Notes under the pieces: generated by a model
Seen by the model: only the letters and a program-made list of their open reading frames with translations
Database searches by the model: none
What the model was told of the DNA's origin: nothing
NCBI RefSeq assembly: GCF_019219095.1
Contig: NZ_JAHUWH010000002.1
Location: 186,001 to 250,000, forward strand
Direction of reading: 5' to 3'
Length of the DNA: 64,000 bases
DNA from: Acidovorax sp. sic0104
Lineage (GTDB): Bacteria; Pseudomonadota; Gammaproteobacteria; Burkholderiales; Burkholderiaceae_C
Made by a program: the position numbers and the translations under genes
Part shown: positions 1 through 8,004 of the stretch, in pieces
How positions within the stretch are numbered: position 1 is the first letter of the stretch
How the letters are laid out: every line of letters starts with the position of its first letter

Positions 1-440
1 ACACCTTGCTGCAGGAGGCTGCAGGCCAGTTGCAGCAGTACCTGCAGGGAGTGCGTGACGGCTTCGACCTGCCGCTGGACCTGTCCGGCGGCACCGGGTT
101 CCAGCAGGAGGTCTGGCGCGCGCTGCTGGCCATCGGCCGGGGCGGCACCACGAGCTATGGGCGCCTGAGCCAGCAGCTGGGCCGGCCATTGGCCGTGCGC
201 GCCGTGGGCGCCGCCGTGGGGCGCAACCCGCTGAGTGTGGTGGTGCCCTGCCACCGCGTGCTCGGGGCCGACGGCAGCCTGACCGGCTACGCTGGCGGAC
301 TGGAGCGCAAGACCGCCCTGCTGGTGCTGGAGAATGTGCCAGGGCAGGCCGCGCACGCCCACGTTGCGCCCGGGCACCCGGTGCAGCGCCTGCTGCTCCC
401 TGCCGCCCCCTCCACACTTCAGAAGAAAGCGCACGCATGA
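1..440 (+). CDS. Methylated-DNA--protein-cysteine methyltransferase, 5'-truncated by the window edge
   Basis: This is the C-terminal part of an Ogt/MGMT suicide repair enzyme, which takes the alkyl group from O6-alkylguanine onto its own cysteine. The frame is open to base 3, so the true start lies outside the window. The visible part has the helix-turn-helix region ([23 protein letters not shown]), the [12 protein letters not shown] segment and the active-site PCHRV motif, with Cys about 82 residues in, followed by the usual GxLTGYAGG-ERK end. A proline/histidine-rich tail of about 30 residues follows the domain. The stop overlaps the start of the EamA gene (ATGA), so the two are probably cotranscribed. 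A fused N-terminal domain (Ada-like) cannot be excluded because the 5' end is missing. Confidence 0.9.
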   Translation, partial: TLLQEAAGQLQQYLQGVRDGFDLPLDLSGGTGFQQEVWRALLAIGRGGTTSYGRLSQQLGRPLAVRAVGAAVGRNPLSVVVPCHRVLGADGSLTGYAGGLERKTALLVLENVPGQAAHAHVAPGHPVQRLLLPAAPSTLQKKAHA

Positions 441-1363
441 ACAGCCCGGGAAGCCAACCCGTCACCGCCTGGATCGGCGAATTCACTCTGCTGGCGGCAC
501 TATGGGGGTCATCCTTCCTCTTCATGCGGCTGGGGGCCTCGGAGTTCGGCCCGCTGCCCACCGCCGGGCTGCGCGTGGCGCTGGCCACGCTGTTCCTGTG
601 GCCCATCATGCTGCGCCAGGGCCACTGGCCCGCGTTCCGCCAGCACTGGCGGCCCATCATGTTCGCGGGCGTGATCAACTCGGCGATCCCGTTTGCCCTG
701 TTTTCGTGGGCGGTGCTGCACATCGCCACCGGACTGTCGTCCATTCTGAACGCCACGGTGCCGCTGTTCGGCGCCCTGGTCGCCTGGGTGTGGCTGGGCG
801 ACCGCATCAACCGGCTGCGCTGGGCAGGCCTGGCACTGGGCTTCGTGGGCGTTGCGCTGCTCGCCTGGCGCGCACCGGCGGGCACGGGCTTCAAGACCGA
901 CAGCGCCGAGTGGGCCATCGGCGCGTGCCTGCTGGCGTCGTGCTTCTATGGGGTGTCGGCCAGTTTCGCGCGGCGCCACCTTACTGGCATCCCTGCGCTG
1001 GCAACGGCCACCGGCAGCCAACTGGGCGCGGCGCTGGGCCTGGCGCTGCCCACGCTGTGGCTGTGGCCGGCACAGATGCCGGGCGCGCGCGCCTGGGGCG
1101 CCGTCGTGGCCATGGCGGTGCTGTGCACCGGCATCGCCTACATCCTGTACTTTCGCCTGATCGCCAGCGCCGGGCCCAGCCGCGCGCTGGCCGTGACGTT
1201 CATCGCGCCGGTCTTCGCCGTGCTGTATGGCGCAGTGTTCCTGGGTGAGCGCATCACGCCGTGGATGGTGGGCTGCGCGCTCGTGATTGTCTGCGGCACG
1301 TTGCTGTCAACGGGGCTTATCAGGACATTGCGCCCCGGGCGTGGGGTGCCGGAACAGCCATAA
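437..1363 (+). CDS. DMT-superfamily transporter, EamA domains
   Basis: A 308-residue integral membrane protein of the drug/metabolite transporter superfamily, probably an exporter of a small metabolite at the inner membrane. Two EamA halves are visible: the first starts near residue 14 with [16 protein letters not shown], and the second near residue 155 with the [22 protein letters not shown] repeat. About ten hydrophobic segments are spread over the length, and [21 protein letters not shown] plus FLGERIT mark the end of the second half. The start overlaps the upstream methyltransferase stop by four bases. The substrate cannot be told from sequence. Two other EamA proteins lie at 21765 and 40641. 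Confidence 0.9.
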   Translation: MNSPGSQPVTAWIGEFTLLAALWGSSFLFMRLGASEFGPLPTAGLRVALATLFLWPIMLRQGHWPAFRQHWRPIMFAGVINSAIPFALFSWAVLHIATGLSSILNATVPLFGALVAWVWLGDRINRLRWAGLALGFVGVALLAWRAPAGTGFKTDSAEWAIGACLLASCFYGVSASFARRHLTGIPALATATGSQLGAALGLALPTLWLWPAQMPGARAWGAVVAMAVLCTGIAYILYFRLIASAGPSRALAVTFIAPVFAVLYGAVFLGERITPWMVGCALVIVCGTLLSTGLIRTLRPGRGVPEQP

Positions 1364-1520
1364 ACTCGGGGAATGGTTTTCCCTCCGGGCTGCTGCGATC
1401 CGACCCCCGCTCCTTGCAATGCCGGACACGGTGCCGATGCAGGCCGCCCCCTCCCCAGGGCGTGGTCCGGCGTCCCCATGCGCCGTGACTGCCCGCGCTG
1501 GCTCTGCCACATGAGCCGCC

Positions 1521-4500
1521 ATGGGTAACAACACCCTGATGGCGGGGACGGTGCTGATGACGCTCCTGCTGGTGCTGGAGTGGTTGCCCCCGCAAGAAGC
1601 CTTGCGCCCATCGCGCCGCACGCTCTGGTTGCTGGGCGCGGCGGGCGGTGCCGTTTCGGTGGCCTCCTACACCGCACTCCACTGGAATGCGCCAGAACTG
1701 GGCCTGGTCGCCTACCCGACCGTGGTGGCCTTCATGGGCCTTTACTTTGGCGGACTGCCTGCCGCCATCACGGCCCTGGCTGCGCTGCTGGCGGTGGTCT
1801 TCATGGCGCCGGCAGCCACGCCCCCCGCCGTGATGGTGCTGGGCGCCACCTGGCTGCTGGCCTGGGCCTGGCGCCGTGGCGCGCGGCGGTTGCCGCTGCG
1901 CTGGGCTGCCTGGATTTCGCTGGCGGGCATGACCATCACGCTGCCGCTGACGGCGTCAGCCTGCCTGTGGCTGGCCAACCAGGCATCCAGCCCTTTCGGA
2001 CCGTGGCCGACCCCGCTTCCCTGGCATCACGGCGCAGGCTTCCTGATGCTGGGCGTGGGCCGGCTTTTGCTGGCCGGCAAGGCCCGCGCGGAACTGGCCC
2101 GCACCAGCACCCAGCAGGCATTGATGCAGCGCGAGCAGCAGTTGCAGCTGGCGATGGACTCACTGGGCGGCGGCCGGTGGGAATGGGACGTGCTGGAGCG
2201 CCGGTTTCGCTGCCATGGCAAGTTCTATGAGGCCTTCGGCCTGAGCTGTGACGACTCCGACGCCGACGGCCTGTGGGAGCGCTGGTACGAAAAGCGCCAT
2301 CCGCTGGATGCCGAGCGCAATGCCGCCCGCCTCGCCCGCGCGATGGACGGGCTGGACGAAACCTACGAGGCGCAATTCCGCGTGCAGGACACCTCCGGCC
2401 GCTGGCGCTGGCTGATGTCGCGCGGCACCGTGGCGCGGCGCGATGCCGCAGGCCGTCCCATCGCCCTGATCGGCATGGATGTGGACATCACGGCGCACCG
2501 CGAGGTCGAGGACGCCCTGCGCTCCTCCGAGGCCAAATACACCACCTTCTACCAGACGCTGCCCGACCCGGCGGGCATCTCGCGCATCTCCGATGGGCGC
2601 TACATCGACGTGAACCCGGCCTTTTGCGAGATCCTGGGGCGCCCGCGCGAAGAGGTCATCGGCCGCACGTCCACCGAGCTCGACATCTGGGCCTCGCCGC
2701 AGGAGCGCGCGCGGCTCATCGATGCCTTCCGGCGCGACGGCCAGGTGGACCGACTGCCCCTGGTGGCCCAGGGGCGCGGAGTACGCATTCCGGGCCTCAT
2801 GTCGGCACGCTCCGTGCTAGTGGATGGTGAAAACTGCTTCGTCTTCATCTTCCACGACATGACAGAGGCCCAGCGCACCGGCGACGAGCTTCGGGCATTG
2901 AACAGCCTGCTGCAGCAGGCCGGGCGTATGGCGCGCCTGGGCGCCTGGGAGGACGAGCGCGGCAAGGGCCTGGTCTACTGGTCGGACGTGTGCTTCGACA
3001 TCCACGGCCTGCCCGCCGGCGCGCCGATGCCGCACGACTACATCGACCGCCTGGTGGCGCCCGCCTACCGCGGCGCGCTGCGCGAGAGCATCCGGCAGAG
3101 CATCCGCGAGCGCACCGAATGGAGCATGGAGATGGAGGTGCTGCACGCGGACGGCCGCCAGGTGTGGGTGCGCGCTCGTGGCGAGCCCGTGGTGGAGAAC
3201 GGCCGCGTCACACGCGTGCGCGGCGTCATGCAGGACATCGACGAAGCCAAGCGCGCTGACCAGCGCCTGCGCCACTCGGAGGAGCGCTTCTCGCGCATCT
3301 TCCACCTCATGCCCTACCCCCTGGGCCTGTCGCACCGCAGCGATGGGCGCTACGTGGACATCAACCCCGCGTGGGTGGAGATGCTGGGCATCCCGCGCGA
3401 AGAGGCCATCGGGCGGACCGCCATCGAGCTGGGCATCTTCACCCAGCAAGACCGCACCCGCCTCATGGAGGCCGAAGGCGGCACGGGCCAGTTGGCTGGC
3501 TACGAGATCACGCTGAACGTGCGGGGCGGCCCGCCCCGCACGGTGCTGCAGTCCATGCGTGCCACGGAATTCGACGGCGAGCCCTGCTGGCTGTTCTCGG
3601 TGCACGACATCACGGACCGCAAGAAGAGCGAGGAGCGGGTGCGCGAGCGCGAGGAGCTTCTCTCGCTCACCATTTCGGCCGCATCACTGGGACTGTGGGA
3701 CTGGAACCTGCAGGCCGGCACCGTGGGCGGCGACAACCGCTGGCGCGCCATGCGCGGACTCCCGCCGCTGGCGCCCCTGCCCGCGACTTCGTCCGCCATC
3801 CAGTGGACCAGCGGCATCGCGCCCGACGACATAGACCGCATCACTGCCGAGCTTGCCCGCCACACCGCTCACCCGGGAACCCCTTTTGACGCCACCTGGC
3901 GCGTGAACCAGGCCGGCGATGCCGTGCGCTGGGTGCGCAATCTGGGCAAGATCGTCGACTTCGACCCGGCCGGCCGCGCGGCGCGCATGCTGGGCGTGGC
4001 GATCGATGTGACTCCCCAGCGGGAGCAGGAGGTGCTGCTGCAGCGGCTGGCGCTGTACGACGCGCTCACTGGCCTGCCCAACCGCGTGCTGCTGGCCCGC
4101 AAGCTGCAGGACTCCATGGGCCAGGCCCGCAAGGACGGCACCCAGCTGGGCGTGGCCTACCTGGACCTGGACGGGTTCAAGCCCGTGAACGACCGCCTGG
4201 GCCACGGCGCCGGCGACCGCCTGCTGGTCGTGGTGTCCGGACGTCTCACCCGCGCCCTGCGGCCGCTCGACACGGTGGCGCGGCTGGGGGGCGACGAGTT
4301 CGTGATCCTGATGCCCCAGCTGGAGTCCGTGCAGCACTGCGAGCGCATGCTCGAGCGTGTGATGGAGAGCATCTCGGCCCCCTACACCCTGGACACCGAA
4401 CGCGTGGTGGTCACCGCCAGCATCGGCTACACCGTGTTCCCGCAGGACGACGCGGATGCCGACGCGCTGCTCAGGCATGCCGACCAGGCCATGTACGCCG

Positions 4501-5381
4501 CCAAGCAGGCGGGGCGCAACCGCTTCCACCAGTTCGACGCCGCCCAGGAGCGCGCGCTGCAACTGCTGCGCGAGCAGGGCCGGCACCTCCAAGGCGCACT
4601 GGCAGACGCTCAGTTCACGCTGTACCTGCAGCCCAAAGTGGACATGAAGACCGGCACCGTGGTGGGCGCCGAGGCATTGACCCGCTGGCAACACCCGCAG
4701 CGCGGCATCATCTCGCCCGGCGAGTTCCTGCCGATGCTGGAGGGCACCGAGCTGGAGATCAGCTTCGGCGAATGGGTCGTCGAGGCCGCGCTCGACGTGC
4801 TCGAGCAGATGCAGGCGCGCCAGAGCGCGCCAGGCCTGCCCATCAGCGTGAACATCGCGGCGCAGCACCTGCAGCACCCACGCTTTGCGCACTGGATGGC
4901 CGAATGCCTCGCGCGGCACCCCGGCGTGCCGGGCCAGTTGCTGGAAATCGAGATCACCGAAAGCGCCGCGCTGTATGACCTGGCCGCCGTAGCGCAGACG
5001 CTGACTGCCGTGCGTGCGCTGGGGGTGGCGGTGTCGCTGGACGATTTCGGCACCGGCTACTCGTCCCTCACGTACCTGCGCCGTTTGCCCATGGACACCC
5101 TCAAGATCGACCAGAGCTTCGTGCACGGGATGATGGGCGACCCAGGCGACCTTGCCATCGTGCAGGGCGTGATCGGGCTGGCCCGCTCGTTTGGCTACCG
5201 GGTGATCGCGGAAGGCGTGGAGACGGTCGAGCAAGGGCAGATGCTGCTGCAGTTGGGCTGCACACAGGCCCAGGGCTACTGCATCGCACGGCCCATGCCG
5301 CTCTGGGACTTCCTCAGTTGGGCATCGGAATGGCAGCCGCCACCGGGCTGGACGCGGCCCGCGCACGGCGGATTCAGGTAA
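1521..5381 (+). CDS. Membrane-anchored five-PAS GGDEF-EAL cyclic-di-GMP protein
   Basis: A 1286-residue c-di-GMP turnover protein. About five or six hydrophobic segments fill residues 1-190 (MASE-like membrane region). Five PAS/PAC units follow (about 205-330, 340-455, 465-575, 590-700, 710-840), then a diguanylate cyclase domain with LGGDEF near residue 923 and a phosphodiesterase domain beginning with EAL near 1051. The inhibitory I-site RPLD sits five residues before GGDEF. The EAL domain keeps EITESA, DDFGTGYSS, KIDQSF and EGVET, so both domains look competent. PAS2 and PAS4 resemble each other more than the rest. ATG 1521 is used; no clear ribosome site was seen. The input signal is unknown. 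Confidence 0.92.
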   Translation: MGNNTLMAGTVLMTLLLVLEWLPPQEALRPSRRTLWLLGAAGGAVSVASYTALHWNAPELGLVAYPTVVAFMGLYFGGLPAAITALAALLAVVFMAPAATPPAVMVLGATWLLAWAWRRGARRLPLRWAAWISLAGMTITLPLTASACLWLANQASSPFGPWPTPLPWHHGAGFLMLGVGRLLLAGKARAELARTSTQQALMQREQQLQLAMDSLGGGRWEWDVLERRFRCHGKFYEAFGLSCDDSDADGLWERWYEKRHPLDAERNAARLARAMDGLDETYEAQFRVQDTSGRWRWLMSRGTVARRDAAGRPIALIGMDVDITAHREVEDALRSSEAKYTTFYQTLPDPAGISRISDGRYIDVNPAFCEILGRPREEVIGRTSTELDIWASPQERARLIDAFRRDGQVDRLPLVAQGRGVRIPGLMSARSVLVDGENCFVFIFHDMTEAQRTGDELRALNSLLQQAGRMARLGAWEDERGKGLVYWSDVCFDIHGLPAGAPMPHDYIDRLVAPAYRGALRESIRQSIRERTEWSMEMEVLHADGRQVWVRARGEPVVENGRVTRVRGVMQDIDEAKRADQRLRHSEERFSRIFHLMPYPLGLSHRSDGRYVDINPAWVEMLGIPREEAIGRTAIELGIFTQQDRTRLMEAEGGTGQLAGYEITLNVRGGPPRTVLQSMRATEFDGEPCWLFSVHDITDRKKSEERVREREELLSLTISAASLGLWDWNLQAGTVGGDNRWRAMRGLPPLAPLPATSSAIQWTSGIAPDDIDRITAELARHTAHPGTPFDATWRVNQAGDAVRWVRNLGKIVDFDPAGRAARMLGVAIDVTPQREQEVLLQRLALYDALTGLPNRVLLARKLQDSMGQARKDGTQLGVAYLDLDGFKPVNDRLGHGAGDRLLVVVSGRLTRALRPLDTVARLGGDEFVILMPQLESVQHCERMLERVMESISAPYTLDTERVVVTASIGYTVFPQDDADADALLRHADQAMYAAKQAGRNRFHQFDAAQERALQLLREQGRHLQGALADAQFTLYLQPKVDMKTGTVVGAEALTRWQHPQRGIISPGEFLPMLEGTELEISFGEWVVEAALDVLEQMQARQSAPGLPISVNIAAQHLQHPRFAHWMAECLARHPGVPGQLLEIEITESAALYDLAAVAQTLTAVRALGVAVSLDDFGTGYSSLTYLRRLPMDTLKIDQSFVHGMMGDPGDLAIVQGVIGLARSFGYRVIAEGVETVEQGQMLLQLGCTQAQGYCIARPMPLWDFLSWASEWQPPPGWTRPAHGGFR

Positions 5382-5389
5382 AAAGACCC

Positions 5390-5436
5390 GCTAGCGCGCT
5401 CCTGCAAAGCGACAGCAGCTATCAAAAACAGAGCGT
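5390..5436. repeat. Short dispersed GCTAGCGC / AGCTATCAAAAA repeat
   Basis: Just after the GGDEF-EAL stop lies a segment with GCTAGCGCGC, then AGCAGCTATCAAAAACAGAG. Related A+T-richer strings (GCTAT-CAAAA-N-ATAG flanked by AGCGC/GCTTGCGC) recur at about a dozen sites in the window, mostly in gaps. It is an imperfect hairpin-like dispersed repeat of unknown role. Confidence 0.55.
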
Positions 5437-5517
5437 CATAAAAAGTGTCAGTCTGCGCAGGACAGAGCCCGGCGCCGAGTTTTCGCTGCGCCCTGTCCTG
5501 CCCTGCCCTGCCCCTCG

Positions 5518-6684
5518 TCAACTCCGCGCGGATGTCGCCAGCCAGCCCTGCAGCCGCTGCACGCCCGCCTCCAGCCGCGCCGGGTCCTTGGAGGCAAAGC
5601 ACCAGCGCAGCCAGCCCTGCGCCTCGGGCGCGAACGCGTTGCCCGGCGCCAGGCCCAGCCCGGCCTCGCTCACCAGCCGCTGCGCCACGTCGAGCGAATC
5701 ATCGAAGCCGTTCAACCGGAAAAACGCGTACATCCCGCCGAGCGGGCTGGCCACCTCCACCTGCGGCAGCGCGGCCAGCCGGGGCAGCAGCGTGTCGCGG
5801 CAGCGGCGCATGTGCTCCACCAGCGGCGGCGTGATCTCGCCCGCGTGCTCCAGCGCCGCCAGACCTGCCCGCTGCGTGAACACGCTTGAGCACGAGGTGT
5901 TGAACTCGATCAGCTTGCCCACGGCATCCACCAGCGCGTGCGGCAACACCAGCCAGCCCAGGCGCCAGCCTGTCATCAGAAAGCTTTTGGAGAAGCTCTG
6001 CACCACGATGAGGCGGTCCTGCGCATCGGCGATGTCCAGAAAGCTCGGCGCACAGCCGCTTGGCGTGGGCGCGTAGTACAGGCGCTCGTACACCTCATCC
6101 GCCAGGATCCAGGTGCCGGTGCGGCGGCAATGGTCCAGGATGGCCTGCTGCTCCTGCCGTGTGAGCGTCCAGCCGGTGGGGTTGTTGGGTGCGTTCACGA
6201 TGAGAAGGCGCGTGGCCGGTGTGACAGCGTCCAGCAGCGCCTGCAGGTCCAGCGTCCAGGCACCGCCTTCGGCCTTCAGCGGCACACAGCGCACCCGGGC
6301 ACCCAGCACGGCGGGCTGGGCCGTGAGGTTGGGCCAGACCGGCGTCACGGCCACCACCTCGTCGCCCGCATCGACCAGCGCCTGCATCGCGATCATCAGC
6401 GCGCTCACGCCGCCCGAGGTCACCGCAATCCGGTCCGCGCCGATGGGGCCGTGCAGTGCACTGGCGTAGGTGGCGATAGCCTGGCGCAGCTCCGGCAGGC
6501 CCAGGTTGTGGGAGTAGAAGGTTTCGCCCCGCTGCAGGGATTCCATGGCGGCCTGGCGCACGGGCTCGGGCGTGACTTCGTCGCTCTCGCCGAACCAGAA
6601 CGCCAGCACGTCGGCGCGCCCCATGCCGGCATTGGCGACTTCGCGGATCTTGGAGGCTTCGAGGTTGGCTACGGCTGGGCGCAT
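5518..6684 (-). CDS. Pyridoxal-phosphate-dependent aminotransferase, class I/II
   Basis: A 388-residue fold-type I aminotransferase, probably of the aspartate/aromatic branch. The start MRPAVANLEASKIREVANAG is chosen because upstream codons run into the tandem repeats. It shows SGGVSALMIAMQAL (cofactor phosphate region), NAPNNPTGW with the pyridine-ring Asn near 167, ADEVYERL (Asp196 region), the Schiff-base lysine in SFSKSFLMTGWRLG (K233), and RWCFAS near the C-terminus with the carboxylate-binding Arg. It stands alone, convergent with the GGDEF-EAL gene. The amino-acid substrate cannot be assigned. Family confidence is high. Confidence 0.9.
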   Translation of the reverse strand: MRPAVANLEASKIREVANAGMGRADVLAFWFGESDEVTPEPVRQAAMESLQRGETFYSHNLGLPELRQAIATYASALHGPIGADRIAVTSGGVSALMIAMQALVDAGDEVVAVTPVWPNLTAQPAVLGARVRCVPLKAEGGAWTLDLQALLDAVTPATRLLIVNAPNNPTGWTLTRQEQQAILDHCRRTGTWILADEVYERLYYAPTPSGCAPSFLDIADAQDRLIVVQSFSKSFLMTGWRLGWLVLPHALVDAVGKLIEFNTSCSSVFTQRAGLAALEHAGEITPPLVEHMRRCRDTLLPRLAALPQVEVASPLGGMYAFFRLNGFDDSLDVAQRLVSEAGLGLAPGNAFAPEAQGWLRWCFASKDPARLEAGVQRLQGWLATSARS

Positions 6685-6772
6685 GGGTGGGGTCCTTGGC
6701 GGTGTGGGTATAGGGTTTGATGGGTGAGCATAGCGCCAGGGCAAGCCCGACGAAGCCGGGGCGCCCACCCTA

Positions 6773-7063
6773 CCCGTTCGGGTTGAGCCTGTCGAAACCT
6801 GGGCGCCTCCCCCCCGCCCGTTCGGGTTGAGCTTGTCGAAACCGGGGCGCCTCACCCCCGCCCGTTCGGATTGAGCTTGTCGAAACCGGGGCGCCTCACC
6901 CCGCCCGTTCGGGTTGAGCTTGTCGAAACCGGGGCGCCTTACCCCCCGCCCGTTCGGATTGAGCTTGTCGAAACCGGGGCGCCTTACCCCCGCCCGTTCG
7001 GGTTGAGCTTGTCGAAACCGGGGCGCCTTACCCCCGCCCGTTCGGGTTGAGCTTGTCGAAACC
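6773..7063. repeat. Seven tandem 44-bp repeats built on a TTCGGGTTGAGCTTGTCGAA core
   Basis: Units begin at 6773, 6817, 6861, 6904, 6949, 6993 and 7037, giving periods of 44, 44, 43, 45, 44 and 44. Each holds a 27-bp conserved part starting CCCGTTCGG and ending GTCGAAACC, then a GGGGCGCCT-A-CCCC spacer that is itself nearly constant. Variants are limited to a few positions (GGGTTG/GGATTG, CCTGT/CTTGT). A single inverted copy lies at 7833-7858 and a diverged one at about 7898-7926. The constant spacers and lack of cas genes exclude CRISPR. This core resembles a dispersed repeat of Comamonadaceae and related genomes, from memory only. Confidence 0.85.
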
Positions 7064-7858
7064 GGGGCGCGCTCGCGGGCTCGCTGAGGGGCAGCATGCC
7101 TGGTTCAAGGGCGGAGGCCGGGAGTCGCCCGGCGGCGAGTGTCTTTCTTTTGCTTCGCCAAAAGAAAGGCACCAAAGAAAAGGCGACCCTGCTGTCTGCG
7201 TCCCCTTCGCTGCGCTGCGGGGCAACCCGGGGTGCTCGGGCGCGGGGTGTGCCGCAGAACTCACTGCGCGCCTGCAGCGCTTCGTTCAGACAACTGCGGC
7301 AAGTCAGAGCACGAAGGCGTGTGTCCTTCGGCACACGCCCACCCCGCCCCCTGCGCGCCCCAGGCGCATCCAGAAGGGATGGGGGCCAAACAGCCACACG
7401 GGCCATTGCTGCGCTCGGCCCCATCTCGCGGGCGCAAGCGCCACGCGCTGCGCGGGCGGGGCCGAGCAACGCGATGGCCCGTGTGGCTGTTCGGCTGTTC
7501 GGCTGTCCACCCCCTGCTGGCAGCGCCTGCGGCGGGGCGGTTACGGGGTGAGCATGCGCGCCAGTGCGCGCATGCTTCGTGCACTGACTCGCCGCAGTTG
7601 TTTGAACGAAGCGCCAACGGCGCGCAGTGAGTTCTGCGGCGCACCCCGCAACCGCCCCGACGCAGGTCGCCCCGTAGCGCAGCGAAGGGGTCGCAGACTG
7701 GGGGTCGCCCTTTCTTTGGTGACTTTCTTTCGGCGACGCGAAAGAAAGTTACCGCGCCGCCGGGCGCGCACCCCGGCTCCCGCACTCAACACAAGCATGC
7801 TGCCCCATCAGCGAGCCCGCGAGCAGCGCCCCGGTTTCGACAAGCTCAACCCGAACGG
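7040..7858. repeat. Imperfect palindrome of about 820 bp
   Basis: The left arm (about 7040-7325) and the reverse complement of the right arm (about 7565-7858) align along their length. Shared blocks include the TTGAGCTTGTCGAAAC core, CGCGGGCTCGCTGA, GGCAGCATGC, the CTTTCTTT/AAAGAAAG hairpin, CCCCTTCGCTGCGCT, CGCAGAACTCACTGCGCG and CGCTTCGTTCA. The centre also mirrors: CAGCCACACGGGCCAT near 7390 faces its complement near 7478. The structure is two head-to-head copies of a unit of about 400 bp, centred near 7445. No transposase or terminal inverted repeat of a known insertion sequence was recognised. Confidence 0.8.
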
Positions 7859-8004
7859 ATGGCGCCGAACAAGCGCGGGCCGATGGCGGGCAAGCCCAGG
7901 TTTCGACAGGCTTGGCCCGGATGGGTGATGCAGGGTGAAGCACCCCGGCTACGGCCCTTCAACAATCTAGAAGCAGGCAAGCCCAGCGAAACAACGGCCA
8001 ACCC

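Larger units (their letters stand above)
6685..8004. other. 1.3 kb gene-free repeat block between the aminotransferase and prpE
   Basis: No credible gene is seen. Long open frames exist on both strands, but they read through repeats and their mirror images, and the encoded peptides show no domain. The block holds seven tandem 44-bp units (6773-7063) and an imperfect palindrome about 820 bp long (7040-7858). A last degenerate repeat lies at about 7898-7926. GC content is high throughout. Confidence 0.75.

Noticed and set aside
6773-7063. CRISPR array
   Set aside because: The spacers between repeats are nearly identical and only about 17 bases, and no cas genes are near.
7047-7928. Open frame of about 290 codons on the plus strand, with others on the minus strand
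   Set aside because: It reads through the palindrome and repeats, has no domain and is matched by equally long frames on the opposite strand.
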